Below, one piece after another: positions 1 to 6,407 of a stretch of DNA of 13,139 bases; the first letter of the stretch is position 1, and each line of letters begins with the position of its first letter. The stretch lies in contig JAEZGB010000191.1 of the NCBI GenBank assembly GCA_023437485.1, forward strand, positions 1 through 13,139, read 5' to 3'. The notes under the pieces were generated by a model. It saw only the letters and a program-made list of their open reading frames with translations, did not search any database and was not told the DNA's origin. This stretch comes from Bacteroidota bacterium. Its GTDB lineage: Bacteria > Bacteroidota > Bacteroidia > Flavobacteriales > Flavobacteriaceae. The position numbers and the translations under genes were made by a program.

Positions 1-413
1 GCCTCGAGTAGCGCCGACTGCACCTTGGCAGGGGCGCGGTTGATCTCATCGGCAAGGATGAAATTCGCGAAGATCGGGCCCTTCTTGATGGAAAAATCGT
101 TTTGCTTGATGTTGTAGATCATGGTTCCCACGACATCCGCCGGAAGCAGGTCTGGAGTAAACTGGAAGCGGCTAAACGAGGCGTCGATGGCCTGCGACAA
201 GGTATTGATCGCAAGGGTTTTTGCCAGGCCCGGAACACCTTCCAAGAGAATATGGCCCTGACCCAGAAGCCCGATCAGCAATCGCTCGGTCATGTGTTTT
301 TGGCCGACTATGACCTTATTCATTTCCATCATGAGCAAATCGATGAATGCACTTTCGCGTTCTATCTTTTCATTGATCTCGCGGATATTAAGCGTGGCCG
401 TGTTTTCTTCCAT
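1..413 (-). CDS. MoxR-family AAA+ ATPase, N-terminal part (cut by window edge)
   Basis: This frame starts at the ATG whose complement is at 411-413 and runs off the left edge after 137 codons, so the C-terminal half is not visible. The protein has a Walker A motif GVPGLAKT at residues 59-66 and a Walker B segment FILADE at 118-123, followed by INRAPAKVQSALLE. Both motifs, including the Ala before Lys in the P-loop, are typical of the MoxR branch of AAA+ ATPases. Family members are cytoplasmic ATPases of about 310-335 residues that usually act as chaperones for, or activators of, proteins with von Willebrand A (MIDAS) domains; in Bacteroidota they often sit beside DUF58 and VWA membrane proteins (the Bat cluster). 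Those partners would lie to the left, outside the window. Its promoter should lie between 414 and about 496, because the upstream lipoprotein gene ends in a terminator. Confidence 0.93.
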   Translation of the reverse strand, partial: MEENTATLNIREINEKIERESAFIDLLMMEMNKVIVGQKHMTERLLIGLLGQGHILLEGVPGLAKTLAINTLSQAIDASFSRFQFTPDLLPADVVGTMIYNIKQNDFSIKKGPIFANFILADEINRAPAKVQSALLE

Positions 414-496
414 AATACGTTGGGGGATTCCCGACTGTTAATTTTTAAGGTGGTGCAAATTGCCCATTTTTTAAAAGGCTTCCTGTTAACAATTGG

Positions 497-535
497 TTAA
501 AAAAGAAAAGGCTATCCCTGTAAGGACAGCCTTTT
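497..535 (-). terminator. Intrinsic terminator of the DUF4382 lipoprotein gene
   Basis: Twelve-base arms at 506-517 and 524-535 (aaaaggctatcc and ggacagcctttt) pair with one A/C mismatch around a six-base loop. Read on the minus strand, the hairpin is followed by a U-rich tract (TTTTCTTTTTT). It lies 26 bases past the lipoprotein stop and separates that gene from the MoxR gene. Confidence 0.85.
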
Positions 536-561
536 AGCAAACTTTATGACCGTTTAACTTT

Positions 562-1365
562 CTATAGGGAAATGTTGCCTATTGACGTTGCCTCGCCATT
601 GACGACCGTGACATTTTCAATACTTACCGCCACCAGGCCTGAGGCGATTTCCGGAGTAAGCGTGACAGTATAGGTTCCGGAAGGCACTCCATGAATTACA
701 AACATTCCCTCGGCGTTGGTATTGGCGTTCACCTGGGTGCCGTTTACCATAATGGAGGCCATGACCGGGATGTCGGCAGGAATAATGCTTCCGGTAATGG
801 AGCCCGATGCTTCCTGGGTAGTTACGCGAATAACCGGGTGCAGGTTATAATTGCCCGAAGCCCCCGCTTGCACCACCGATTGATGCACATCAAAATCAAG
901 CAGGAACTCATAGAGCACGTCGTTCTCGAGATTTTGGTTCACCATCAGCTTAAGCCCCGATTGCTGGGCGCTGGGCGTATTGAGCTCATAGGTCACACCG
1001 TTCTTTACCACGGTATTGTCATCACCCAGCATCAGCCTGATTTGGCCCAATTGCCCTGATGGGATTTCATTGTCGGCCAGCAATACCGTAACCCCGCCTG
1101 TCAGGTCCAGCAAATTGTAGACGCCGGTATTAACGTTTTCCAGATCGACCCAGCCATCATCCCCACTGTCATTGGTTACTTTATAGCGAACGCCAACCAC
1201 CTCAACATTAACCTCGTCATAATCGCCCGGCGCATCGGTCATACTAACCCGGATTCTGGAAGTGCCGTCAACGTCGTCATTGTTATCGTCGTCGTCACAG
1301 GCCACAGAAAAAAAAGCGACCATTGCCGCCAACGAGATACTTTTGATAAAATTTGCAATTTTCAT
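562..1365 (-). CDS. DUF4382 domain-containing lipoprotein, probably surface exposed
   Basis: A 267-residue protein. It begins with a lipoprotein signal peptide: a hydrophobic stretch from about residue 9 to 19, then the lipobox SVAC with Cys23. The next residues are DDDDNNDD, an acidic run directly after the lipidated cysteine; in Bacteroidota such a run can act as an export signal to the outer face of the outer membrane. Residues 35 to about 183 match the DUF4382 family (RIRVSMTDAPGDYDEVNVEV near the start and LHPVIRV near its end). From about 187 to the end there is a carboxypeptidase-regulatory-like beta-sandwich repeat (ITGSIIPADIPV...VHGVPSGTYTVTLTP pattern, read here as IHGVPSGTYTVTLTP). 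The function of DUF4382 proteins is not known. The gene stands alone, divergent from the reductase gene at 1453, and has its own terminator. Confidence 0.9.
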   Translation of the reverse strand: MKIANFIKSISLAAMVAFFSVACDDDDNNDDVDGTSRIRVSMTDAPGDYDEVNVEVVGVRYKVTNDSGDDGWVDLENVNTGVYNLLDLTGGVTVLLADNEIPSGQLGQIRLMLGDDNTVVKNGVTYELNTPSAQQSGLKLMVNQNLENDVLYEFLLDFDVHQSVVQAGASGNYNLHPVIRVTTQEASGSITGSIIPADIPVMASIMVNGTQVNANTNAEGMFVIHGVPSGTYTVTLTPEIASGLVAVSIENVTVVNGEATSIGNISL

Positions 1366-1386
1366 ATTGGTTAAGATTTAGATTTT

Positions 1387-1401
1387 GTTACATTTCGTAA
1401 C
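1387..1401. promoter_or_regulatory. Short inverted repeat in the divergent lipoprotein/reductase promoter region
   Basis: GTTAC at 1387-1391 and GTAAC at 1397-1401 form a five-base inverted repeat with a five-base spacer, 22 bases upstream of the lipoprotein start and 52 upstream of the aldo/keto reductase start. Its place between two divergent genes is suitable for an operator, but arms this short can occur by chance. I could not identify a clear TAnnTTTG -7 box for either gene here. Confidence 0.2.
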
Positions 1402-1452
1402 GAAGATTGGGCCTTTTTGCGGATATTATTAACGACGGTTTAAGACATAATT

Positions 1453-2319
1453 ATGAAAACATTGTCAAGTATAGTGGCCGGGACGATGAATTGGGGCGAA
1501 TGGGGGAAAAACCTCACCATTGTCCAGATGTCCAACCTGATTCACCAATGTGTGGATTGCGGAATTGACTCCTTTGATCATGCCGACATTTATGGCGGCT
1601 ATACCACCGAAGCCGCTTTTGGAGAGGCGCTGCTACAATCAGGTGTTTCCAGAAAATCGATAAAGATTATCTCCAAATGCGGGATCGGGCACCTCTCCGG
1701 AACCCGTGGTTACAGGGTCAAGCATTACAATTACTCAGGCGATTATATTTTGTGGTCAGTTGAGGAATCGCTCCGGAACCTGCGCACTGATTACCTTGAC
1801 GTGCTGCTGTTGCATCGTCCGAGCCCTTTAATGGATCCGCTGGAAATTGCGCAGGCAGTGAGCCGGCTCAAGCACCAGGGCAAAATCCTTGAATTTGGGG
1901 TTTCAAACTTTACACCGATCCAATCTGATTTGATAAGCAAATGGACAGAGGTGTGTTACAATCAGATTTCCTTTTCGGCCACCTCCCCCGAGGCCATGAC
2001 CGATGGCACGTTGGATCATATGCGGCTGCACGACATCCGCCCAATGGCATGGAGCCCGCTGGGCAGCGTTTTTAGGGTGCAGGATGAAAAATCACAGCGA
2101 TTGGCATTGCTGCTGGAGCAATTGTCACAAAAATACGGTCAGAGCGCATCGCAGATTTTGATCAGCTGGATCATGATGCACCCTGCCAGGATAATTCCGG
2201 TAATTGGTTCTGCTGACCCTGACCGGATCCGTGACCTTGCGAGTGCCGGTTCGCTCAAACTGGAGATAGAAGATTGGTTTTCAATTTGGGAACAAAGCCG
2301 GGGGGCCAAAATACCTTAA
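1453..2319 (+). CDS. Aldo/keto reductase (YdhF-like)
   Basis: A 288-residue cytoplasmic NADPH-dependent oxidoreductase of the aldo/keto reductase superfamily, with the usual TIM-barrel length. The catalytic tetrad is visible: Asp42 and Tyr47 in FDHADIYGGY, Lys75 in IISKCG, and His121 in YLDVLLLHRPSP. GVSNF occurs at about 148-152, and MAWSPLG and IPVIGSADPDRI near the C-terminus form the cofactor site. The overall pattern (FDHADIYGGY, LDVLLLHRPSPLMDP, WSPLGSVF, ILISWIMMHPARIIPVIG) resembles Escherichia coli YdhF and related predicted oxidoreductases. The physiological substrate cannot be told from sequence. The short-chain dehydrogenase gene begins one base after this stop codon, so the two are almost certainly cotranscribed and translationally coupled. 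Confidence 0.93.
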   Translation: MKTLSSIVAGTMNWGEWGKNLTIVQMSNLIHQCVDCGIDSFDHADIYGGYTTEAAFGEALLQSGVSRKSIKIISKCGIGHLSGTRGYRVKHYNYSGDYILWSVEESLRNLRTDYLDVLLLHRPSPLMDPLEIAQAVSRLKHQGKILEFGVSNFTPIQSDLISKWTEVCYNQISFSATSPEAMTDGTLDHMRLHDIRPMAWSPLGSVFRVQDEKSQRLALLLEQLSQKYGQSASQILISWIMMHPARIIPVIGSADPDRIRDLASAGSLKLEIEDWFSIWEQSRGAKIP

Positions 2320-2320
2320 T

Positions 2321-3079
2321 ATGAAAAATACAAAAACAGCGCTCATCACCGGGGCTACAAGCGGTATCGGCCGTGCGACGGCAAGGTTTTTTGCCCGCAA
2401 CGGCATCAGGCTTATCCTTTGCGGGCGGCGCGGCCAGAGGCTTTTGGAGCTGCAATCGGAATTTCCGGAATCTGAAATGCATCTTCTGGAATTTGACGTT
2501 CGCGACGCGGATGCGGTTAAAAACGCGATTGCGGGGCTTCCGGACCCTTTTTCACAGATTGACATCCTGATCAATAACGCCGGCAATGCGCATGGGCTGG
2601 ATCCGGTGCAAAATGCCGACCCGCAGGATTGGGATGCGATGTTGGATATCAATGTCAAAGGACTGTTGAATGTGTCCAACCAAGTGATTCCGCAGATGGT
2701 GGGCCGAAATGCGGGGCACATTATAAACATTGGCAGCACCGCGGCAAAGGAAGTTTATCCCGGCGGAAATGTATACTGTGCCAGCAAACACGCGGTTGAC
2801 GCGATCAGCCAGGGAATGCGGATGGACTTGAACCCTTTTGGGATTCGGGTAGGCTGCATCCATCCCGGATTGGTGGAAACCGAGTTTTCCCAGGTGCGAT
2901 TTAAAGGCGATCTGGACCGCGCCGCAAAAGTTTATGCGGGGTTTGATCCGCTCCGGGCTGAAGACATCGCCGAGATCATCTATTTTGTGATATCAAGGCC
3001 CTATCATGTCAATATCGCCGATTTGGTGGTGATGCCCACCGCGCAGGCGTCGTCGACCCTTGTGAACCGGAAAGTCTAA
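2321..3079 (+). CDS. Short-chain dehydrogenase/reductase (YdfG-like)
   Basis: A 252-residue classical SDR with a Rossmann fold. The cofactor motif TGATSGIG is at 10-17, with Arg36/Arg37 after strand two suggesting preference for NADP(H). NNAG is at 85-88, and the catalytic residues are Asn111, Ser139, Tyr152 and Lys156 (YCASK). HPGLVETEF at 181-189 is the substrate-side loop typical of the subgroup that includes E. coli YdfG, which oxidises serine, allo-threonine and 3-hydroxy acids. The C-terminus (ADLVVMPTAQAS) also fits that subgroup. The start codon follows the reductase stop by a single base, so the pair forms an operon and may act on related carbonyl or hydroxyl substrates; that link is inference. 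The exact substrate is unknown. Confidence 0.93.
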   Translation: MKNTKTALITGATSGIGRATARFFARNGIRLILCGRRGQRLLELQSEFPESEMHLLEFDVRDADAVKNAIAGLPDPFSQIDILINNAGNAHGLDPVQNADPQDWDAMLDINVKGLLNVSNQVIPQMVGRNAGHIINIGSTAAKEVYPGGNVYCASKHAVDAISQGMRMDLNPFGIRVGCIHPGLVETEFSQVRFKGDLDRAAKVYAGFDPLRAEDIAEIIYFVISRPYHVNIADLVVMPTAQASSTLVNRKV

Positions 3080-3093
3080 TTCATTTTCAAAAA

Positions 3094-3170
3094 GCGCAGC
3101 CCCGATGGAAGCGAAAATCCTTTTTGGCATCAAGGCAAAAAAGATTGAAGCGGACAGCGGGAATTGTCTG
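3094..3170 (+). ncRNA. Candidate structured RNA element resembling the flavobacterial Flavo-1 motif
   Basis: The 106-base gap between the dehydrogenase and the AlbA_2 gene holds a compact foldable element. An inner hairpin pairs 3117-3126 (atcctttttg) with 3136-3145 (caaaaaagat), with one C/A mismatch and a nine-base loop. It is flanked on both sides by the same hexamer GAAGCG (3108-3113 region and 3147-3152), and a short outer stem can form between CCCG at 3101-3104 and CGGG at 3158-3161. From memory, this layout and the phrases 'gccccgatggaagcg...atcctttttg' and 'aaaaagattgaagcggacagcggg' match an intergenic element that recurs many times in Flavobacterium genomes. I think it corresponds to the Flavo-1 RNA family, but the family name is uncertain. 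No function is established. The strand is inferred from that resemblance and from flanking transcription. Confidence 0.5.
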
Positions 3171-3185
3171 CCCTGATAAAAAACC

Positions 3186-4334
3186 ATGATCAACAAGCGG
3201 CTTCTCATCAAAAACCTGCTCGCCCATAATGACGAGAACAGTTTCTATGACAAGAAGCGCCAGTTGAACCTGCACACCCGCGAAGGAAAGGCCAAGTTCC
3301 TGAAGCACATCTGCGCACTTTCAAATTCCAATCCGTCCAACAATTCCTATATCGTGGTTGGTGTCGAGGACAGGGACAGCGAAATAATCGGCGACGATTT
3401 TTTTGATGACAGCCGCATCCAGAACCTGGTAAACGCCTACTTGGAGAATGCACCGAAAATACAATATGAAAACATTCCATTTCCGAATCTCCCAAAAGAC
3501 AAGGTAGTTGGACTGGTGACGATTAAACCCAACAAGCAAGTTTCATTTTTCAAAAAAAACATCCACGTGATTGCACAGGGGGCCGTTTTTGAACGCCGGG
3601 GGAGCAACACAATGCCCGTGGAAACTCTTACGCCAAGGCAGGGCAGGCGCAGTACGCTGAATACCGAAACAGTGACCGCCATTGAAAACGCAGCCCGCAA
3701 CAGCATCGCCGACACCCTGGACGGGGTCCTTGATTTTATCAACGTAAGACATCCTGACATGGAGCCCCGGTACAAGGTTTTCAAGGAACTGTTTGTAATA
3801 TGTTGGGCGGGAATTCCGAAGAAAATCCGCGATGATGTTTTTCTTTCAAGGGTTGATATCGAGCTGATTAATGAACAGATCAAATTGTTTTATTCGGCAC
3901 TTGACGAAGTCATAATTCGCTATGACGAGAATTCTTTCACCATCACCGAATACGTCCCTCTGGGGCTGAATGACAAAACCAGCTACTATCCGCTCGAGCG
4001 CCAAACAATACGGTTTTTTGACAACGGCTATTACAAAATTGAGCGCCAAATGCTTTTTGAGCCGCCCGAGTACAATCGGAAACTGCTGCATCACATCTAT
4101 AATTCCGGTCACGCGCTGCTGGGAAGACTCGCGCAGGGAAAGCCTCTTGAGCCCCATCAACAGCGGGATCTGGAATACCTCCCGTCCACTTTTATGATTT
4201 GCTACCTCAATGGTTTTGACGACGCCCGCCAGCAACTCATTGACGCCAAACCCCTGTTGAAGCCTTATCCGACGGCTTATCTTTCTTTTAAGGAATCAAT
4301 GCGGATCCTGCGGAAAATGAAGTACGACACCTAA
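3186..4334 (+). CDS. AlbA_2 (Schlafen-type) domain protein, putative nucleic-acid binding
   Basis: A 382-residue cytoplasmic protein with no signal peptide or membrane segment. Residues about 15-145 fit the Schlafen AlbA_2 domain: a charged FYDKKRQLNL segment, then a helix FLKHICALSNSN, a strand with YIVVGVED, then EIIG, and further on KVVGLVTIKP and VFERRGSNTMP. This matches the family pattern of 'AfaN...gG.lviGV.d....ivG' and 'Y.R.g..t'. Such domains are thought to bind RNA or DNA and are often fused to an ATPase or helicase part. Here no HATPase, HTH or helicase motif follows; residues 150-382 are unrecognised, rich in aromatic and charged residues, and contain GHALLGRLAQGKPL. It lies on the same strand as the AKR/SDR pair but is separated by the structured element. 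Its stop is three bases from the stop of the convergent gene, with no terminator between them. Confidence 0.75.
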   Translation: MINKRLLIKNLLAHNDENSFYDKKRQLNLHTREGKAKFLKHICALSNSNPSNNSYIVVGVEDRDSEIIGDDFFDDSRIQNLVNAYLENAPKIQYENIPFPNLPKDKVVGLVTIKPNKQVSFFKKNIHVIAQGAVFERRGSNTMPVETLTPRQGRRSTLNTETVTAIENAARNSIADTLDGVLDFINVRHPDMEPRYKVFKELFVICWAGIPKKIRDDVFLSRVDIELINEQIKLFYSALDEVIIRYDENSFTITEYVPLGLNDKTSYYPLERQTIRFFDNGYYKIERQMLFEPPEYNRKLLHHIYNSGHALLGRLAQGKPLEPHQQRDLEYLPSTFMICYLNGFDDARQQLIDAKPLLKPYPTAYLSFKESMRILRKMKYDT

Positions 4335-4337
4335 TGA

Positions 4338-5465
4338 TCAGTCAAATTCATTGAGCCCGTAGAGGATTTCCTTCATTTTTGTACCGTTGATCTCGACGGG
4401 TTTGTAAGCCACGTTGAATTTCTCAATGGCAATGTCAATGTCGTTCCTAAGCTTGAGGTATTCGGGCGGAAGGCGCGACTCGCACTGCTTTTGGTTTTCA
4501 TAACTGTTGAGGATAATGCGGAATTTTTCATAGAATTTGCCACCCTGGTCTATAAAGGCATTGTACTGCGAGATGTACTGCAGCAACCTTTCAATGGGAA
4601 ATTCCATGTTCACCTGCATTTTGTACTGCGCCGTTCCCGATGCCATCTTCAGCCTGGCCAGATAGTCGTCGGCTTTTTGGGCAAAGGTCTCCCAATCATC
4701 GTGCGCCCTGCAACTCTCCAGGGTGGCAACATAACCTATCGGTTTGGAATAATCGCGGAACAGCACTTCGATTTCCTGCTTCATCCGGCCGTTGCTGGTT
4801 TGTAAAAAGGCAGTTTCAAAATAAATGGTGTTCAGGTCGTTTTGCATCCGTAGGGTGAAATCCAGGATGCATTCAACCGTGGCCAGTTCTTTCTCTTTTT
4901 CTTCCCGGCTTAGTCCCGAGCTGAGCATATTGGTAAAGGCATGCACTACCGACACGATTGCATTGGCCCCCAAAATGTCGGTCAGGTCAAAGGCCCTGCG
5001 GTCTTTCTTGGCCGCGATCACCTCGCGCAATTTGGTGTATTCGGGATATTGCGTCGGGTTGGCGATACGGTTGATCTCGCCTAATGTCCTAACCGAGGCA
5101 AAATGATGGTCAAGGCTCAGGATCTTTTCATAGAGGATCTTGATAATCTGTAGTCCCTTTAAATATCGGATTTTTGAAATTTCGGTCACGCTGTCAAGCT
5201 TTAAAGCCTTGAGTTCTTCAAGCAGTTGCTCCCGGCGTGAAAGCGCGTTCAATTTGTCTTCAACCAGCACCGCGCTTTGGAATGCTTCCGATTCAAGCCT
5301 GTAGCGGTCTTCGAGGTCTTCGATCAGCGGGCGGTACTTGAGTTGCACCTGCCCAATTTCGGCCGACATCTCGGCAAGAAGCCGAGCGGTTTGCTCATCC
5401 GTGGCGCGCATATGCCAGCCAACCATGAGTGCGATCATTATGGCGAGATGCCGGAGTGAGTTCAT
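4338..5465 (-). CDS. Unrecognised, probably exported, helix-rich protein
   Basis: I do not recognise a family for this 375-residue protein. The N-terminus has a positive residue (Arg5) and a hydrophobic core, LAIMIALMVGW, consistent with a signal peptide cleaved near MRA at about residue 22, or with a membrane anchor. Residues about 25-115 are strongly charged and Leu/Glu-rich, predicted to form long helices or a coiled coil. A short non-polar stretch occurs near 163-185 (ILGANAIVSVVHAFTNML), and the rest is again helical and charged. There are only three cysteines and no enzyme motif. The gene begins 17 bases after the response regulator stop, so the two are almost certainly one transcript and the regulator may control or be controlled by this protein; that is inference. 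Its start codon is preceded by an AT-rich stretch and no clear Shine-Dalgarno, as is usual in Bacteroidota. Confidence 0.75.
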   Translation of the reverse strand: MNSLRHLAIMIALMVGWHMRATDEQTARLLAEMSAEIGQVQLKYRPLIEDLEDRYRLESEAFQSAVLVEDKLNALSRREQLLEELKALKLDSVTEISKIRYLKGLQIIKILYEKILSLDHHFASVRTLGEINRIANPTQYPEYTKLREVIAAKKDRRAFDLTDILGANAIVSVVHAFTNMLSSGLSREEKEKELATVECILDFTLRMQNDLNTIYFETAFLQTSNGRMKQEIEVLFRDYSKPIGYVATLESCRAHDDWETFAQKADDYLARLKMASGTAQYKMQVNMEFPIERLLQYISQYNAFIDQGGKFYEKFRIILNSYENQKQCESRLPPEYLKLRNDIDIAIEKFNVAYKPVEINGTKMKEILYGLNEFD

Positions 5466-5482
5466 GACCGAAATTTTTTAGT

Positions 5483-6151
5483 TTACACCAGTCCCAGTTC
5501 GCGTGCCACCGTGACGATATCCTTGTCCTTGCCCGCCCCAACGCAAAAGTAATCGCGAATCTGGGCCTTGCGTTTTTCAATGGCGCTCAGTGACAAATGC
5601 AAATGTTCAGGCAAATGTTTGGTTTTGACCCCCTTGGCCAAAAACTGGATGATTTGGCGGTTGAGGCTGTCCAGGTATTCGGCGCGCTGAAGCATCCGCT
5701 TCATTTGCCAGGTCACGGTTTCGCTGTGGTAAATTTTACCATCAAGTATTAAGTCAAATGCCCGGAGCATTTCATCGGCGTCAAAATCGCTTTTGACCAA
5801 AAGCCCCTCAGGCCTCAGCCGCTGAACGATATTGTAAAGCACCAGCGCCTCGATGTGGGAAGTCAGGAAAACCAACCGGGCGCGCGGCATTCTCTTGCGG
5901 ATCAGGGAAGCCAGGTCAGTTCCGCACCTGATATTGCGCGTTTCATAGGCCGGCAGGCTTTGGTCCAGGAAAACGATGTCAAACTTTTCGGCGAGCGATG
6001 ATTGGATTAGATGATAAGCCGCCTCGCAATCATGGCAGGCAGTAGCCTCTATGGGAATGCCGCGGCGGTTGTAAGACAGAATGCTTTTGTATCCCTCAAT
6101 CTGCGAAGGATGGTCATCGATCATCAAAATTTTTTTTGGCGTTGAATTCAT
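5483..6151 (-). CDS. Response regulator with REC and LuxR/NarL-type HTH domains
   Basis: A 222-residue transcription regulator. The receiver domain spans about residues 6-138: acidic pocket Asp12-Asp13 (MIDDHPSQ), phospho-acceptor Asp63 in IVFLDQSLP, switch Thr97 in VFLTSH, and conserved Lys120 in GLLVKSDF. All residues needed for phosphorylation are present, although the segment after Asp63 (SLPAYETRNIRCGTDL) is longer than in most NarL-family receivers. The C-terminal part, about 160-207, fits a LuxR-type helix-turn-helix (LNRQIIQFLAKGVKTKHL and LHLSLSAIEKRKAQIRDYF). The G-x-[KS]-x-K and 'LSxxxIEKRK' spacing is right, but the usual Thr-Val before the recognition-helix end is Ala-Ile. No histidine kinase is encoded in the window, so its sensor is unlinked. 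It is the first gene of a two-gene operon with the exported helical protein at 4338-5465. Confidence 0.92.
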   Translation of the reverse strand: MNSTPKKILMIDDHPSQIEGYKSILSYNRRGIPIEATACHDCEAAYHLIQSSLAEKFDIVFLDQSLPAYETRNIRCGTDLASLIRKRMPRARLVFLTSHIEALVLYNIVQRLRPEGLLVKSDFDADEMLRAFDLILDGKIYHSETVTWQMKRMLQRAEYLDSLNRQIIQFLAKGVKTKHLPEHLHLSLSAIEKRKAQIRDYFCVGAGKDKDIVTVARELGLV

Positions 6152-6177
6152 GATATGGCGTGTAATGGTTTTCGGCG

Positions 6178-6205
6178 AAAAAAACGACAGCCCGAAGGCT
6201 GCCGT
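6178..6205 (-). terminator. Intrinsic terminator-like hairpin just upstream of the response regulator
   Basis: Arms at 6184-6192 and 6197-6205 pair with one A/C mismatch. On the minus strand the loop is UUCG and the hairpin runs straight into seven Us. It ends only 27 bases before the response regulator start codon, and no minus-strand gene lies directly upstream. It may therefore end antisense read-through from the right, act as a leader attenuator, or end a small RNA. Confidence 0.65.
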
Positions 6206-6206
6206 C

Positions 6207-6214
6207 CAAACTTA
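6207..6214 (-). promoter_or_regulatory. Possible -7 box (TAAGTTTG) for the response regulator operon
   Basis: On the minus strand this octamer matches the Bacteroidota -7 consensus TAnnTTTG exactly, 56 bases upstream of the response regulator start. There is no clear TTG about 20 bases further upstream, so the case rests on the -7 box alone. A transcript from here would start within the right-hand arm of the hairpin at 6184-6205, which would keep that hairpin from forming in it. Confidence 0.35.
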
Positions 6215-6407
6215 ACCCAAAAATTAACTTGCTTTTTCCTCGGGGCCCACCCCATGCGTTGCTTAGTTCAAGTTGTCGTGGCGGATATGGTCAAGTTTCA
6301 GGTTTCTAACATGTTATAAAATTAGTCAGGTAAAACTTGCGTTACTTGAGGCTTTTCTGTAAATTTTGTTAATGCGAAATAGCTTAAATTTGGAGGAAGC
6401 ACCCAAT

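Larger units (their letters stand above)
6152..6407. other. Regulatory gap between response regulator and phosphatase genes
   Basis: This is the longest gene-free stretch in the window. Besides the minus-strand hairpin and the possible -7 box, it holds a pair of six-base arms on the minus strand (AACTTG and CAAGTT, near 6268-6273 and 6226-6231). They enclose a GC-rich core that can form GGGG/CCCC. A small leader RNA or sRNA is possible, but I recognise no known family. Nearer the phosphatase, TTG at about 6346-6348 and TAAATTTTG at about 6360-6368 give a weak plus-strand promoter-like pair. Confidence 0.35.

Noticed and set aside
102..500. A 132-codon open frame on the plus strand at the left edge
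   Set aside because: It lies opposite the MoxR ATPase frame, whose P-loop and Walker B motifs are unmistakable; the plus-strand product has no recognisable pattern.
3105..3176. A 23-codon frame in the gap before the AlbA_2 gene
   Set aside because: It coincides with the structured element, and its codons follow the stem sequences, so the RNA explanation is preferred.
3437..3883. Long minus-strand open frame opposite the AlbA_2 gene (and similar frames opposite other genes, such as 691-1059, 7672-8034 and 10822-11220)
   Set aside because: These are antisense shadows of genes with recognisable domains; their products show no domain and no plausible start context.
6148..6255. A 35-codon minus-strand frame whose TGA overlaps the response regulator ATG
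   Set aside because: It runs through the terminator hairpin and the U-tract, and its product is a basic, composition-driven string. The overlap with the next start looks tempting for a leader peptide, but there is no ribosome-site support.
6372..6407. Upstream ATG for the phosphatase at 6372
   Set aside because: It adds 12 non-conserved residues and would overlap a possible promoter; the ATG at 6408 has a clear GGAGG upstream and the conserved start of the fold right after it.
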